A DNA stretch of 64,000 nucleotides, from the NCBI GenBank assembly GCA_004762155.1, contig SIHP01000001.1, positions 124,001-188,000 on the forward strand, written 5' to 3'. The translations under genes and the position numbers were made by a program. The notes beneath the pieces were generated by a model, which saw only the letters and a list, made by a program, of their open reading frames with translations, did no database searches and had not been told where the DNA came from. The number at the start of each line of letters is the position of its first letter. Position 1 is the first letter of the stretch. Below, piece after piece: positions 37,606 through 45,672 of this stretch. This DNA comes from Flavobacteriaceae bacterium. Lineage in GTDB: Bacteria > Bacteroidota > Bacteroidia > Flavobacteriales > Flavobacteriaceae.

Positions 37606-38265
37606 TTATTTATTTTTTAATCTTATTGATGAAGAAAAAGTGTAAACCCCCTCATATTCATCGATATAACAATTAAAAGTATCTTTTTGTATCAGATTTA
37701 CAACTTTAAAATCTCTGATATGATATATACTTTTATTTTTCGTTTCTTTTATTATTTTATAATTAATAGTATCTAGGCTTTTCATAAAATCAATTACTTC
37801 TGACTCTTTAATTATTAATTCAAAATTCCTCCAAAAAACACTACTGTTTTTACAAATATTTTTTCGTTGTTCTTCAATATCTCCCCATACTAATCTATAA
37901 ATCGAATCTGATAATATCAAAGGATCTTGATCTAAATACTTTTGATACTTATTTACTTTTACAATCGTATCTATCAAAGTTTCTTCATCTGACTCATCAA
38001 AACCTATATTATTATAAACATACTCTTGATGAATTTGATAATACATTACTGTATCTTGTATTTTCTTTCCTAATAAAGTTACATCTACACCTGGTGACCA
38101 TTTATATCCATTCTCATATAAATCATTACAAGTAATACCTTTAGTAACTAAAAAAGGATGATTTGATAACTTCTTCTTTCCACAAGAAAAAAATAACATT
38201 ATTAATAAAGTAAAAATTACTCTTTTATAAATCATCATAATTATTAAATATCCAAATAATTTCAC
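37606..38265 (-). CDS. Hypothetical lipoprotein
   Basis: 219 residues from the longest start; Met10 or Met11 (about 38238 or 38235) would give a more normal lipoprotein signal, MIYKRVIFTLLIMLFFSC. The rest is a soluble domain rich in Ile, Lys and Tyr that I do not recognise. It ends directly at the bshB1 start and is probably co-transcribed with it. Confidence 0.72.
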   Translation of the reverse strand: MKLFGYLIIMMIYKRVIFTLLIMLFFSCGKKKLSNHPFLVTKGITCNDLYENGYKWSPGVDVTLLGKKIQDTVMYYQIHQEYVYNNIGFDESDEETLIDTIVKVNKYQKYLDQDPLILSDSIYRLVWGDIEEQRKNICKNSSVFWRNFELIIKESEVIDFMKSLDTINYKIIKETKNKSIYHIRDFKVVNLIQKDTFNCYIDEYEGVYTFSSSIRLKNK

Positions 38266-38337
38266 TTTAACAGGTTCAATGATTTTGGTTTCTTAACTGC
38301 ATTTCAAAAAAATTAAAAAACCAATTCAGCGGAACTC

Positions 38338-38369
38338 CTTAACTTCTTAACCTCTTAACCTCTTAACTC
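38338..38369. repeat. Short tandem repeat, four 8-bp CTTAACCT-type units
   Basis: CTTAACTT, CTTAACCT, CTTAACCT and CTTAACTC follow one another just downstream of the trans-sulfuration gene's stop. It is a non-coding microsatellite with no visible gene consequence. Confidence 0.7.
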
Positions 38370-38377
38370 CTCAAACC

Positions 38378-39529
38378 CTATAAACTATCCAAAGCCTGCT
38401 CAATATCAGCAATTAAATCTTCTACTTCTTCAATTCCTACAGAAAAACGAATCAAACCATCTTTAATTCCCTGTTTTGCTCTTTCTTCCGCAGATAATAA
38501 TGCGTGTGACGTTTGTGTTGGACTTAACACTGTACTTTCTACTCCTGCCAAACTCATAGACGGTTTTATAATAGATAATTTATGTTGAAATTCCATTGCG
38601 TTTATTCCTTCATTCAATTCAAAAGAAAGCATTCCTCCAAAATATTTCATTTGAGCTTTTGCCAACTCATAATCTTCATGAGATTTTAACCCCGGATAAT
38701 ATACTTTGGTTACATGTGCATTTTTCTCTAAATATTCTGCCATTTTCAAAGCATTTTCACTCTGGCATTTTACACGTAAATTCATAGTTTTTAAGCTACG
38801 TTCTAGCATCCAAACTGTAAAATCACTTAAACTTCCTCCTAAATTCTTCGCTAAATTCCAAATTTGTTTAATATGTTCTTCTGATGCAGCAACTGCTCCT
38901 GCTAAAATATCAGAATGACCTCCCATATATTTAGTTGCAGAATGTATCATAATATCAATACCAAAATCTACAGGTGTTTGGTTTATTGGTGAAGCAAATG
39001 TATTGTCTATCATTGATATTAAACCATTACGCTTTGCTAATGATGCTATTGCTTCTATATCTACAATTTTTAATAACGGATTTGAAGGTGTTTCTATAAA
39101 AACAACTTTTGTATTAGATTTTATTTCTACCAAAAAACTTTCAATTTTTAAATCTTTTGTAAACGAATATTCAATTCCAAATTTATCAAACTCTTCAACT
39201 ACAAAATTATATGTTCCTCCATACAACGTTTCTTGTAAAATAACATGATCTCCTTTTTGTAAGAAAGCCAACATTGTATGACTAATTGCTGCCATACCAG
39301 AACCAAAAATTAAAGCATCTTCTGTTTTTTCTAACGCTGCTATTTTTTTACATAGCGCTTCTTGGTTTGGTGTATTAAAATAACGTGGATATCGTTTTAC
39401 ATCAACATTATCAAACTCATATGAAGTAGACATATATAATGGAGATATAGCTCCTTTAAATTGCTCATCTTTTAATTCACCAACATGTGTACACGTAGTA
39501 TTTATACCGAAGGGTCTTGTTTTTTTCAT
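38378..39529 (-). CDS. PLP-dependent trans-sulfuration enzyme (Cys/Met metabolism family)
   Basis: 383 residues. The PLP lysine is in HSATKYMGGHSDILAGA, with SGMAAISHTMLAF and ETPSNPLLKIVDI as further family signatures. The fold covers cystathionine gamma-synthase, cystathionine lyases and methionine gamma-lyase; sequence alone does not settle which. It acts in the cytosol on sulfur amino acids. It is divergent from the DUF2520 gene. Confidence 0.92.
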   Translation of the reverse strand: MKKTRPFGINTTCTHVGELKDEQFKGAISPLYMSTSYEFDNVDVKRYPRYFNTPNQEALCKKIAALEKTEDALIFGSGMAAISHTMLAFLQKGDHVILQETLYGGTYNFVVEEFDKFGIEYSFTKDLKIESFLVEIKSNTKVVFIETPSNPLLKIVDIEAIASLAKRNGLISMIDNTFASPINQTPVDFGIDIMIHSATKYMGGHSDILAGAVAASEEHIKQIWNLAKNLGGSLSDFTVWMLERSLKTMNLRVKCQSENALKMAEYLEKNAHVTKVYYPGLKSHEDYELAKAQMKYFGGMLSFELNEGINAMEFQHKLSIIKPSMSLAGVESTVLSPTQTSHALLSAEERAKQGIKDGLIRFSVGIEEVEDLIADIEQALDSL

Positions 39530-39600
39530 TTAAAAAAATTTACAGCTAATTTAAGAAAACCATTTCCGTTATAAAACAAAATATCAATATCTTCGTAACC

Positions 39601-40347
39601 ATGATTTCAGTAGTTATAATTGGTTATGGTAATGTAGCAAAACATTTAATTGATGCTTTTTTAAAAGCAGATAATATTACTGTTAGTCAGGTATATTGTC
39701 GTTCAATAAATAAAATTGAACATTTAAAAAAAACTGTTGCTACAACGAATAGTTTAGCATTATTAAAAGACGCTGACCTTTACATTATAGCTGTTTCTGA
39801 TGATGCAATCGCCGCTGTTTCTTCAGAAATTAAAAATAAAAACAATTTGGTTGTTCATACTTCTGGAAGTGTTTCGCTTGATTCTTTGATTAATACTGGA
39901 AGAAAAGGTATTTTTTATCCATTGCAAAGTTTTTCCAAAGACAAAGAAGTTAATTTTAATGAAATTCCGTTCTGTTTAGAAGCAGAAAATAAAGACGATT
40001 TAGTTTTGCTTGAAAAAGCAGCAACTGCAATTGGCAAAAAAATATATCATATCAATTCAACACAGCGTAAGCAATTACACGTAGCTGCTGTTTTTGTAAA
40101 TAATTTTGTAAATCATATGTATAAAATCGGGCATGATGTTTGTAACGATTTTAATGTTCCTTTTGATGTGCTACATCCTTTAATAAAAGAAACCGCTGCT
40201 AAAATTGAATTTTTAAATCCAACAGAAGCACAGACTGGCCCTGCAAAACGTAATGATAAAAAAACAATAGAAAATCATTTAGACTTGTTAAATGATACGC
40301 AACAAAAAATATATAAACTCTTAACAAAATCAATCCAAAATGGATAA
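39601..40347 (+). CDS. Rossmann-fold/DUF2520 protein
   Basis: 248 residues. VVIIGYGNVAKHLIDAFLKAD is a dinucleotide-binding motif, and LYIIAVSDDAIAAVSSEI and HTSGSVSLDSL continue the F420/NADP-oxidoreductase-like fold. The C-terminal half (VFVNNFVNHMYKIG...KETAAKIEFLNPTEAQTGPAKRND) is DUF2520. It is probably an NAD(P)-dependent dehydrogenase of unknown substrate. It overlaps the next gene by 8 bp. Confidence 0.88.
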   Translation: MISVVIIGYGNVAKHLIDAFLKADNITVSQVYCRSINKIEHLKKTVATTNSLALLKDADLYIIAVSDDAIAAVSSEIKNKNNLVVHTSGSVSLDSLINTGRKGIFYPLQSFSKDKEVNFNEIPFCLEAENKDDLVLLEKAATAIGKKIYHINSTQRKQLHVAAVFVNNFVNHMYKIGHDVCNDFNVPFDVLHPLIKETAAKIEFLNPTEAQTGPAKRNDKKTIENHLDLLNDTQQKIYKLLTKSIQNG

Positions 40348-40867
40348 AAGTTATAAAGAAATTTTTCCTCAAATAGATACTTTAATATTTGATATAGATG
40401 GAGTATTAACCAATGGAATTGTTACCGTTTTTCCTGACGGACAATTGGTACGCCAAATGAATATTAAAGATGGTTATGCTTTAAAAACAGCTGTTGATGC
40501 TGGATACAGAGTTTGTATTATTTCTGGAGGAAAAAGTGAAGGTGTAAGAGACCGTTTACAAAACTTAGGAATTAAAGATGTTTTCTTAGGAATTCATAAT
40601 AAAATTAAAAAGTTTAACGAATTGGTTAGTGAATACAATTTAAATCCAGAAAATGTAATGTACATGGGAGATGATGTTCCAGATTATCCAGTAATGGAAA
40701 AAATAGGAATGCCATGTTGCCCAAATGATGCCGCAAGAGAAATACAAGGAATATCAAAATATATTTCTGACAAAAAAGGTGGTGAAGGTTGTGCCAGAGA
40801 TGTGATTGAACAAATTATGCGTGTTCAAGGAAAATGGGACAATAACTTTAGTGCTAAATATGATTAA
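40340..40867 (+). CDS. kdsC: KdsC-type HAD phosphatase (Kdo-8-phosphate phosphatase family)
   Basis: 175 residues. HAD motifs are FDIDGVLTNG (nucleophile and acid/base Asp), CIISGG, and YMGDDVPDYPVME. The small capless form fits KdsC, which removes phosphate from Kdo-8-phosphate in LPS core synthesis. KdsA/KdsB are not nearby, so a related sugar phosphatase is possible. It overlaps the DUF2520 gene by 8 bp, indicating an operon. Confidence 0.82.
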   Translation: MDKSYKEIFPQIDTLIFDIDGVLTNGIVTVFPDGQLVRQMNIKDGYALKTAVDAGYRVCIISGGKSEGVRDRLQNLGIKDVFLGIHNKIKKFNELVSEYNLNPENVMYMGDDVPDYPVMEKIGMPCCPNDAAREIQGISKYISDKKGGEGCARDVIEQIMRVQGKWDNNFSAKYD

Positions 40868-40892
40868 TAAACCCTTTAAAACAAGTTACAAA

Positions 40893-41318
40893 ATGAAAAG
40901 ATTAGCTTTAACAACTTTATTTTTAATAGGAGCAATTACTATAAATGCTCAAACCATATTTGGTGAATGGGAAAACAGAAATGAAGAAACTGGTAAAGTA
41001 GATAGCGTTATTGAAGTTTACGAAAAAGACGGAAAAGCCTATGCTAAAATTATAGAAATTACTGATCCTGCAAAAAAAAATAATGTTTGCGATAAATGCG
41101 AAGGTGAAAATAAAAACAAACCTATTTTAGGAATGGATATTTTAACTGGATTATCTAAAGATGGAGATGAATGGTCTGGTGGAGAAATTTTAGATCCTAA
41201 AAAAGGTTCAGTTTACAAATGTTTTATTGAATTAAAAGGAAAAAATAAACTAAAAGTACGTGGCTACATGGGAGTTGCTCTTTTTGGTAGAACAGTTTAT
41301 TGGGTTAGAAAATCTTAA
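40893..41318 (+). CDS. DUF2147 domain secreted protein
   Basis: 141 residues from the ATG at 40893; an upstream in-frame ATG (40806) would sit inside kdsC and put 29 non-signal residues before an obvious signal peptide (MKRLALTTLFLIGAITINAQ). The body IFGEWENRNEETGKVDSVIEVYEKDGKAYAKI plus CDKCEGENKNKPILGMDIL and GKNKLKVRGYMGVALFGRTVYW matches DUF2147. It is exported to the periplasm; its function is unknown. A terminator follows. Confidence 0.9.
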   Translation: MKRLALTTLFLIGAITINAQTIFGEWENRNEETGKVDSVIEVYEKDGKAYAKIIEITDPAKKNNVCDKCEGENKNKPILGMDILTGLSKDGDEWSGGEILDPKKGSVYKCFIELKGKNKLKVRGYMGVALFGRTVYWVRKS

Positions 41319-41335
41319 TTAACTGTAATAAATAA

Positions 41336-41370
41336 TAAAAAAGCTCAGGTGTAAACTTGAGCTTTTTTAT
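41336..41370 (+). terminator. Rho-independent terminator before the nrtR region
   Basis: AAAAAAGCTCA and TGAGCTTTTTT form the stem with a short loop and a long T-run. It separates the kdsC unit from the NAD island. Confidence 0.88.
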
Positions 41371-41412
41371 TTTATGATATAAATCCTTTAGCAAACATCA
41401 ATTAACTTTTTG

Positions 41413-41437
41413 TAATTTTGTGTAAAATAAACACTAA
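41413..41437 (+). promoter_or_regulatory. nrtR promoter -7 box overlapped by a candidate NrtR box
   Basis: TAATTTTG (41413-41420) is an exact -7 box. The inverted repeat TTTGTGT-N7-ACACTAA (41417-41437) shares its TTTG and ends at the ATG. Binding there would block transcription, consistent with autorepression by NrtR. Assignment to NrtR is inference from position and recurrence. Confidence 0.7.
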
Positions 41438-42127
41438 ATGAAGGTTTTTCCTAATATTAAAGTTGCTGTAGATGCTGTTGTTTTTGGTTATAAAGCCAAA
41501 GAACTTTCTGTTTTATTAATAAAAAGAGGTGTACAACCTTATAAAGACTCTTGGGCTTTACCTGGAGGTTTGGTTTTAGAAAACGAATCTTTAGAGCAAG
41601 CTGTAGAAAGAGAACTACAAGAAGAAACTGGTGTAACTATAGATTACTTAGAACAATTATATTCCTTTGGAAAACCTGGACGTGACCCAAGAAACAGGGT
41701 GATTTCTATTACTTATTTTGGTTTGGTAAGCCCTAATCATTTTAAATTGCAAGCAGATACGGATGCTGCTGATGTAAAATGGTTTTCTATAAATGAATTA
41801 CCCGATTTAGCTTTTGATCATGATAAAATTTTAAACATGGCAAAAAGCAGACTACAAAGTAAACTTACCTACCAACCAATAGGTTTTGAATTATTAAATA
41901 CCGAATTTCCTTTTTCTGATTTAGAACATTTATACCAAACCATTCTAAATCAAAAAATAGACCGACGTAACTTCAGAAAAAAAATATTGAGTTTTGAAAT
42001 TTTAACAGAAACTGATAAAATTTACAAACCAGAAAGTGGTAGACCTGCAAAGTTATTCCGCTTTAATCAACAAAAATATAAAGAACTACAAGAGAACGGA
42101 TTCCACTTCGAAATTAAGTTTGCGTAA
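41438..42127 (+). CDS. nrtR: NrtR-type Nudix-like transcriptional regulator of NAD metabolism
   Basis: 229 residues. The N-terminal Nudix domain carries an intact box (about 44-66: GLVLENE...RELQEETGV); the C-terminal winged helix runs about 145-225 (FRKKILSFEILTETD...SGRPAKLFRFN). This architecture is NrtR, a repressor of NAD biosynthesis genes released by ADP-ribose in studied members. The Nudix box keeps all catalytic Glu residues, whereas in many NrtR proteins it is degraded, so residual ADP-ribose pyrophosphatase activity is possible. Its stop codon lies within an NrtR-like box that precedes the prs gene. The gene is led by its own box. Confidence 0.88.
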   Translation: MKVFPNIKVAVDAVVFGYKAKELSVLLIKRGVQPYKDSWALPGGLVLENESLEQAVERELQEETGVTIDYLEQLYSFGKPGRDPRNRVISITYFGLVSPNHFKLQADTDAADVKWFSINELPDLAFDHDKILNMAKSRLQSKLTYQPIGFELLNTEFPFSDLEHLYQTILNQKIDRRNFRKKILSFEILTETDKIYKPESGRPAKLFRFNQQKYKELQENGFHFEIKFA

Positions 42128-42139
42128 AAAAAACACTAA
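42119..42139 (+). promoter_or_regulatory. Candidate NrtR box, distal to prs
   Basis: TTTGCGT, seven A bases, then ACACTAA. The left half overlaps the last codons and TAA of nrtR. Its start is 52 bp from that of the proximal prs box. Confidence 0.6.
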
Positions 42140-42166
42140 ATAATTTGTCTGTAAATTAAAATACCA

Positions 42167-42191
42167 TACCTTTGCGTAAAAATAACGCATT
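42167..42191 (+). promoter_or_regulatory. prs promoter -7 box overlapped by a candidate NrtR box
   Basis: TACCTTTG (42167-42174) is an exact -7 box. TTTGCGT-N7-ACGCATT (42171-42191) shares its TTTG and abuts the ATG. The right arm is less well matched than at other sites. Confidence 0.68.
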
Positions 42192-43028
42192 ATGATTTTA
42201 AATTTAGACCAAAACTTTAAACCTTACGGAACAAAAAATGAGATTACCTATGATTACTTTACATTTTCTGGCGGTGAACCTCATATTAAAATCACTACGC
42301 AATTTTCTAATGTAGAAAAAGTAAGTATTACACACCGAATACAATCGTTTAACGATATTGGTATTTTGTTACTTGCGGTGAATGCTTTAAGAAATATGGG
42401 CGTTACAAAGTTAGATTTGTTGCTACCATATTTTCCAGCAGCAAGACAAGATCGTTTAATGGTTTCTGGAGAAGCTTTATCGGTAAAAGTATATGCAGAC
42501 ATCATCAATAATCAGCATTTTAATTCTGTTACGGTTTTTGATCCACATTCAGAAGTCACTCCTGCCCTATTAAACAATTGTAAAGTGCTTGACAATTTTG
42601 ATTTCATAAAACAAATCACAAATCAATTAAACGAAAATCTATTATTAATTTCTCCTGATGGTGGTGCCTTAAAGAAGATTTACAAAGTAGCAGCGTATTT
42701 ACAAGATTATGATGTAGTAGAGTGTTCAAAATCAAGAGATGTAAAAACAGGAAAATTATCTGGTTTTAAAGTATATGCTGATGATTTACAAGGAAAAGAT
42801 TGTTTACTAGTAGATGATATTTGTGATGGTGGCGGTACATTTTTAGGATTGGCAAAAGAATTAAAAGCTAAAAATGCTGGTAACTTATATTTAGCCATAA
42901 GTCACGGAATATTTAGCAAAGGATTTGAAAACTTGGGAAAAGAATTTAAAAAAATATTTACAACAGATAGCTTTAAAACTATTGACGATAAAAATGTCGT
43001 TCAAATAAATTTGGGGGAATTGCTATAA
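42192..43028 (+). CDS. Prs-like phosphoribosyl pyrophosphate synthetase in NAD-salvage context (possible ADP-ribose pyrophosphate synthetase)
   Basis: 278 residues, shorter than housekeeping Prs (about 310). It has LLPYFPAARQDRLMVSGEALSVKVYAD, FDPHSEVTPALLNN and the PRPP-type loop LLVDDICDGGGTF. Family enzymes move pyrophosphate from ATP to ribose 5-phosphate. In NAD operons such a gene is usually thought to supply PRPP to NadV. Phage pathway NARP1 uses proteins annotated this way (Adps) to make ADP-ribose pyrophosphate instead; which applies here is not readable by eye. It is flanked upstream by two NrtR-like boxes and downstream by a palindromic element. Confidence 0.85.
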   Translation: MILNLDQNFKPYGTKNEITYDYFTFSGGEPHIKITTQFSNVEKVSITHRIQSFNDIGILLLAVNALRNMGVTKLDLLLPYFPAARQDRLMVSGEALSVKVYADIINNQHFNSVTVFDPHSEVTPALLNNCKVLDNFDFIKQITNQLNENLLLISPDGGALKKIYKVAAYLQDYDVVECSKSRDVKTGKLSGFKVYADDLQGKDCLLVDDICDGGGTFLGLAKELKAKNAGNLYLAISHGIFSKGFENLGKEFKKIFTTDSFKTIDDKNVVQINLGELL

Positions 43029-43035
43029 AAAAAAA

Positions 43036-43159
43036 GTCATTCCGAAGTTGGTGACTGAGCGAAGTCGAAGGCAACAAAATGAAGGAATCTGTTTATATTC
43101 AAGTTCGATTATAATTTGAAGTTATACAATTGAAAGATTGCTTAATGCTTCGCAATGAC
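43036..43159. repeat. GTCATT...AATGAC palindromic (REP-like) element, copy 1
   Basis: The element is bounded by GTCATTCCGAAG and CTTCGCAATGAC, a 12-bp terminal inverted repeat with one mismatch, and contains GAAGGAATCTG and AGATTGCTT arms. It lies between prs and the crystallin-J1-like gene. Elements with GTCATTGCGA termini are scattered through many Bacteroidota genomes. Confidence 0.78.
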
Positions 43160-43173
43160 AAAAAAATAAGACT

Positions 43174-43602
43174 ATGAAAACAATAACATTATATAGACCA
43201 ATAGGCGAAAAAGAGTTGATTTTAATTGCGGAAAGTGATTTTAAAAAATTTCCGCCAAGATTAGAATGGCAACCTATTTTTTATCCTGTTTTAAATGAAG
43301 CGTATGCAACTGAAATTGCATCAAAATGGAATACTATAGATGCTTTTGGAAATTATTTAGGTTTCGTAACTGAATTTAAAATTAATGAAGAAGAGTTTTT
43401 AAAATATAAAGTTGAAAATGTAGGAGGAAAAATTCATAATGAATTATGGGTTCCAGCAGCGGAATTAGAAGATTTTAACAATAGTATTATTGGAGAAATC
43501 AAAATTAGAAAGGTTTGTATTGGTGATAAATATGAAAAAGCATCAACACCTTTAGTACAAAAACAAATTGAAAGATTAGAAAATGAAAACGAGAAATTAT
43601 AA
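43174..43602 (+). CDS. Small protein of the type annotated ADP-ribosylation/crystallin J1
   Basis: 142 residues. The sequence TLYRPIGEKELILIAESDFKKFPPRL...QPIFYPVLNEAYATEIASKWN and GKIHNELWVPAAELEDFNNSIIGEI matches the small proteins that databases label ADP-ribosylation/crystallin J1, although no ADP-ribosylglycohydrolase fold is evident. The biochemical function is unknown. It starts 15 bp after a palindromic element and overlaps the DUF4291 gene by 20 bp, first in a tight operon of ADP-ribose genes. Confidence 0.78.
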   Translation: MKTITLYRPIGEKELILIAESDFKKFPPRLEWQPIFYPVLNEAYATEIASKWNTIDAFGNYLGFVTEFKINEEEFLKYKVENVGGKIHNELWVPAAELEDFNNSIIGEIKIRKVCIGDKYEKASTPLVQKQIERLENENEKL

Positions 43603-44212
43603 AGAACAGCTAAAGGAATGGCCAAAAGAAGGTCATCATATAATGGCGCAGTATGACGATGAAAAAGTAATTGTATATCAATCATACCGACCAGCAATAG
43701 GGAATTTTGCTACAAGAGAACAATATTTTGGTGGTCCATTTAAATACACCAGAATGACATGGATAAAACCAAACTTTTTATGGATGATGTACAGAAATGG
43801 TTGGGGTACAAAAGAAGGACAAGAAGTTGTTTTGGCTATTCATTTAAAAAGAGAAGCGTTTGAACGTTATTTAAGCAAAGCAGTATACTCTAATTTTCAA
43901 GAAGATATTTATGGAGATAGAGATAATTGGAAAGAACAAGTACAAAACTCATCAATTCGTTTACAATGGGATCCAGATCATGATCCTTATGGAGCAAAAA
44001 TAGAACGAAGAGCCATACAATTAGGTATTAGAAACGAAGAAATAATAAAATACGCTAAAGAAGATATTATTAAAATAGAAGACATTTCGGCATTTGTAAA
44101 AGAACAACACCAACATGTTTTAAATAATGAATTGGAAAAGTTAATAATTCCAGATGAGAAACCTTATTTGAGTATTAATAGCGAAGTAAATAAAAGATTG
44201 CGGATATCATGA
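43583..44212 (+). CDS. DUF4291 family protein
   Basis: 209 residues. The conserved YQSYRPAIGNFATREQYFGGPFKYTRMTWIKPNFLWMMYRNGWGTKEGQE is the DUF4291 signature, followed by IRLQWDPDHDPYGAKIERRAIQLGIR. The Arg/Tyr-rich core suggests a nucleotide-handling enzyme; its genetic company here argues for a role in ADP-ribose or NAD chemistry, but I know of no firm activity. It overlaps both neighbours (20 bp upstream, 4 bp ATGA downstream), so the three are translationally coupled. Confidence 0.88.
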   Translation: MKTRNYKEQLKEWPKEGHHIMAQYDDEKVIVYQSYRPAIGNFATREQYFGGPFKYTRMTWIKPNFLWMMYRNGWGTKEGQEVVLAIHLKREAFERYLSKAVYSNFQEDIYGDRDNWKEQVQNSSIRLQWDPDHDPYGAKIERRAIQLGIRNEEIIKYAKEDIIKIEDISAFVKEQHQHVLNNELEKLIIPDEKPYLSINSEVNKRLRIS

Positions 44213-45036
44213 AAAAATCAACAAGAAAAATAAAAGCAAACGAAACATTAGAAATCATTAAAACTGGATTTTATTTTGATACTGATGGAAATAAAATCAA
44301 TTTAAAAAACGAGATAGATTTCGCTATAAATAATAGTAAGTTTCACTCATCTGAAAGTCTGGATATAATTAAAGATACTATCGATTTAAATAATAATTAT
44401 CAGACTTCTTTCTCGGTAACAAATGAAGATTCTATTAGTGCGATATTAAGATTAAAAAAAGAAGAAAAGAAAGACATTATGTGTTTAAATTTTGCTTCTG
44501 CTAAGAACCCAGGAGGTGGATTTTTAAATGGAGCTTTAGCACAAGAAGAAAGTTTGGCAGTTTCATCTGCTTTATACGGATGCCAAATGAATGCTTTTGA
44601 TTTTTATACAACACATAGAAATATGAAATCTTGTACGTATACTGATGGTATGATTCATAGTCCTAATGTTCCTGTATTCAGAGATAGAAATGGTAATTTA
44701 ATTTCGAACAATATTGCTTGCAGTTTTATAACCGCTGCAGCGGTAAACAAAGGTGTTATAAAATTAAAAGAAAGCCATTTATTAGATAATGTTACTGAAA
44801 TAATGGATGTTCGGATTGAAAAAATGTTATCACTCTGCGTAAAAGAACAACATAAGAACTTAATCTTAGGCGCTTGGGGATGTGGTGTTTTTCAGAATGA
44901 TCCTAATATTATTGCTAATTTGTTTTACAAACATTTACAAGAGAAGTTTAAAAATCAATTTGAGACTGTTGTTTTTGCAATTTATTCGAGAAATGAAAAA
45001 TTTATAGAGGCTTTTAAAACGGTATTTGAAAAGTAA
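44209..45036 (+). CDS. TIGR02452 family, bacterial PARG-like macrodomain protein
   Basis: 275 residues. The signature [31 protein letters not shown] contains GGG-x6-QEE, the catalytic motif of poly(ADP-ribose) glycohydrolase-type macrodomains, and [14 protein letters not shown] closes the ADP-ribose site. Members hydrolyse ADP-ribose chains or remove terminal ADP-ribose in the cytosol. Its ATG overlaps the DUF4291 stop (ATGA). A broken macrodomain gene follows 6 bp later. Confidence 0.9.
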   Translation: MKKSTRKIKANETLEIIKTGFYFDTDGNKINLKNEIDFAINNSKFHSSESLDIIKDTIDLNNNYQTSFSVTNEDSISAILRLKKEEKKDIMCLNFASAKNPGGGFLNGALAQEESLAVSSALYGCQMNAFDFYTTHRNMKSCTYTDGMIHSPNVPVFRDRNGNLISNNIACSFITAAAVNKGVIKLKESHLLDNVTEIMDVRIEKMLSLCVKEQHKNLILGAWGCGVFQNDPNIIANLFYKHLQEKFKNQFETVVFAIYSRNEKFIEAFKTVFEK

Positions 45037-45042
45037 AACATT

Positions 45043-45524
45043 ATGAAAATAGCACTATTACAGTAGACGCTGTTGTAAATGCAGCAAATACATCTTTATT
45101 AGGAGGAAGTGGTGTTGACGGAGCTATTCATAAAGCTGGAGGGAAAGCTATTTTAGAAGAATGCCAAAAAATTAGAAACAGACAAGGAAAATGTAATATT
45201 GGAGAAGCTGTAATTACAACTGCAGGAGATTTACCTGCTAAAAAAGTTATTCATACAGTTGGGCCAGTTTATAATGAAGGAAAATTAAATGTAGAAAATT
45301 TATTAAAAAATTGCTATAAAAACAGCTTACAATTAGCTATTGATAATAAATTAGAAAGCATTGCTTTTCCTAATATCAGTACAGGAATTTATAAATATCC
45401 AAAAGAAGCAGCCGCTAAAATAGCTGTCAATACAATTAAAGAAAATACTATAATCAAAAAAGTAATCTTTGTTTGTTTTGATGATGAAAATTATCAGATT
45501 TATAAGGAATTGTTATATGAATAA
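45043..45524 (+). pseudogene. Macrodomain protein (O-acetyl-ADP-ribose deacetylase type), start region lost
   Basis: From 45048 a frame reads [19 protein letters not shown], then [21 protein letters not shown] and [12 protein letters not shown] to a stop at 45522-45524: a nearly full macrodomain. No usable start exists in that frame; the upstream frame is closed by TGA at 45027. The ATG at 45043 (ATGAAAATA, as in MKI-type macrodomain starts) is out of frame and meets TAG after seven codons. The residues expected between MKI and the ITVDA strand (an xxGDIT-like stretch) are missing, so a small deletion of 3n+1 bases near 45050 is likely. A sequencing error is possible but less likely. Confidence 0.82.
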
Positions 45525-45549
45525 TAATTCTTTATAAGTAAACAAACAC

Positions 45550-45634
45550 GTCATTGCGATTGAAGTGCAATGGAAAGAAGCAATCTGTAAATCGACAAAC
45601 AGATTCCTTCTTTCATACCTCTATCAGAATGACG
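45550..45634. repeat. GTCATT...AATGAC palindromic (REP-like) element, copy 2
   Basis: Outer ends are GTCATTGCGA and AATGAC. An inner hairpin pairs GAAGCAATCTGT (45577-45588) with ACAGATTCCTTC (45599-45610). It lies between the broken macrodomain and the ADP-ribosylglycohydrolase gene, whose apparent upstream extension is translation of this element. Confidence 0.78.
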
Positions 45635-45672
45635 GTAGTTTTTCTTTTGAACAAAGAATTAAACAAGAAACT

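Noticed and set aside
40806..40892. N-terminal extension of the DUF2147 protein
   Set aside because: It lies largely inside kdsC and would put 29 residues before a clear signal peptide starting at 40893.
45565..45672. N-terminal extension of the ADP-ribosylglycohydrolase
   Set aside because: This stretch overlaps a palindromic repeat element and encodes no family residues; the ATG at 45673 begins the conserved domain.
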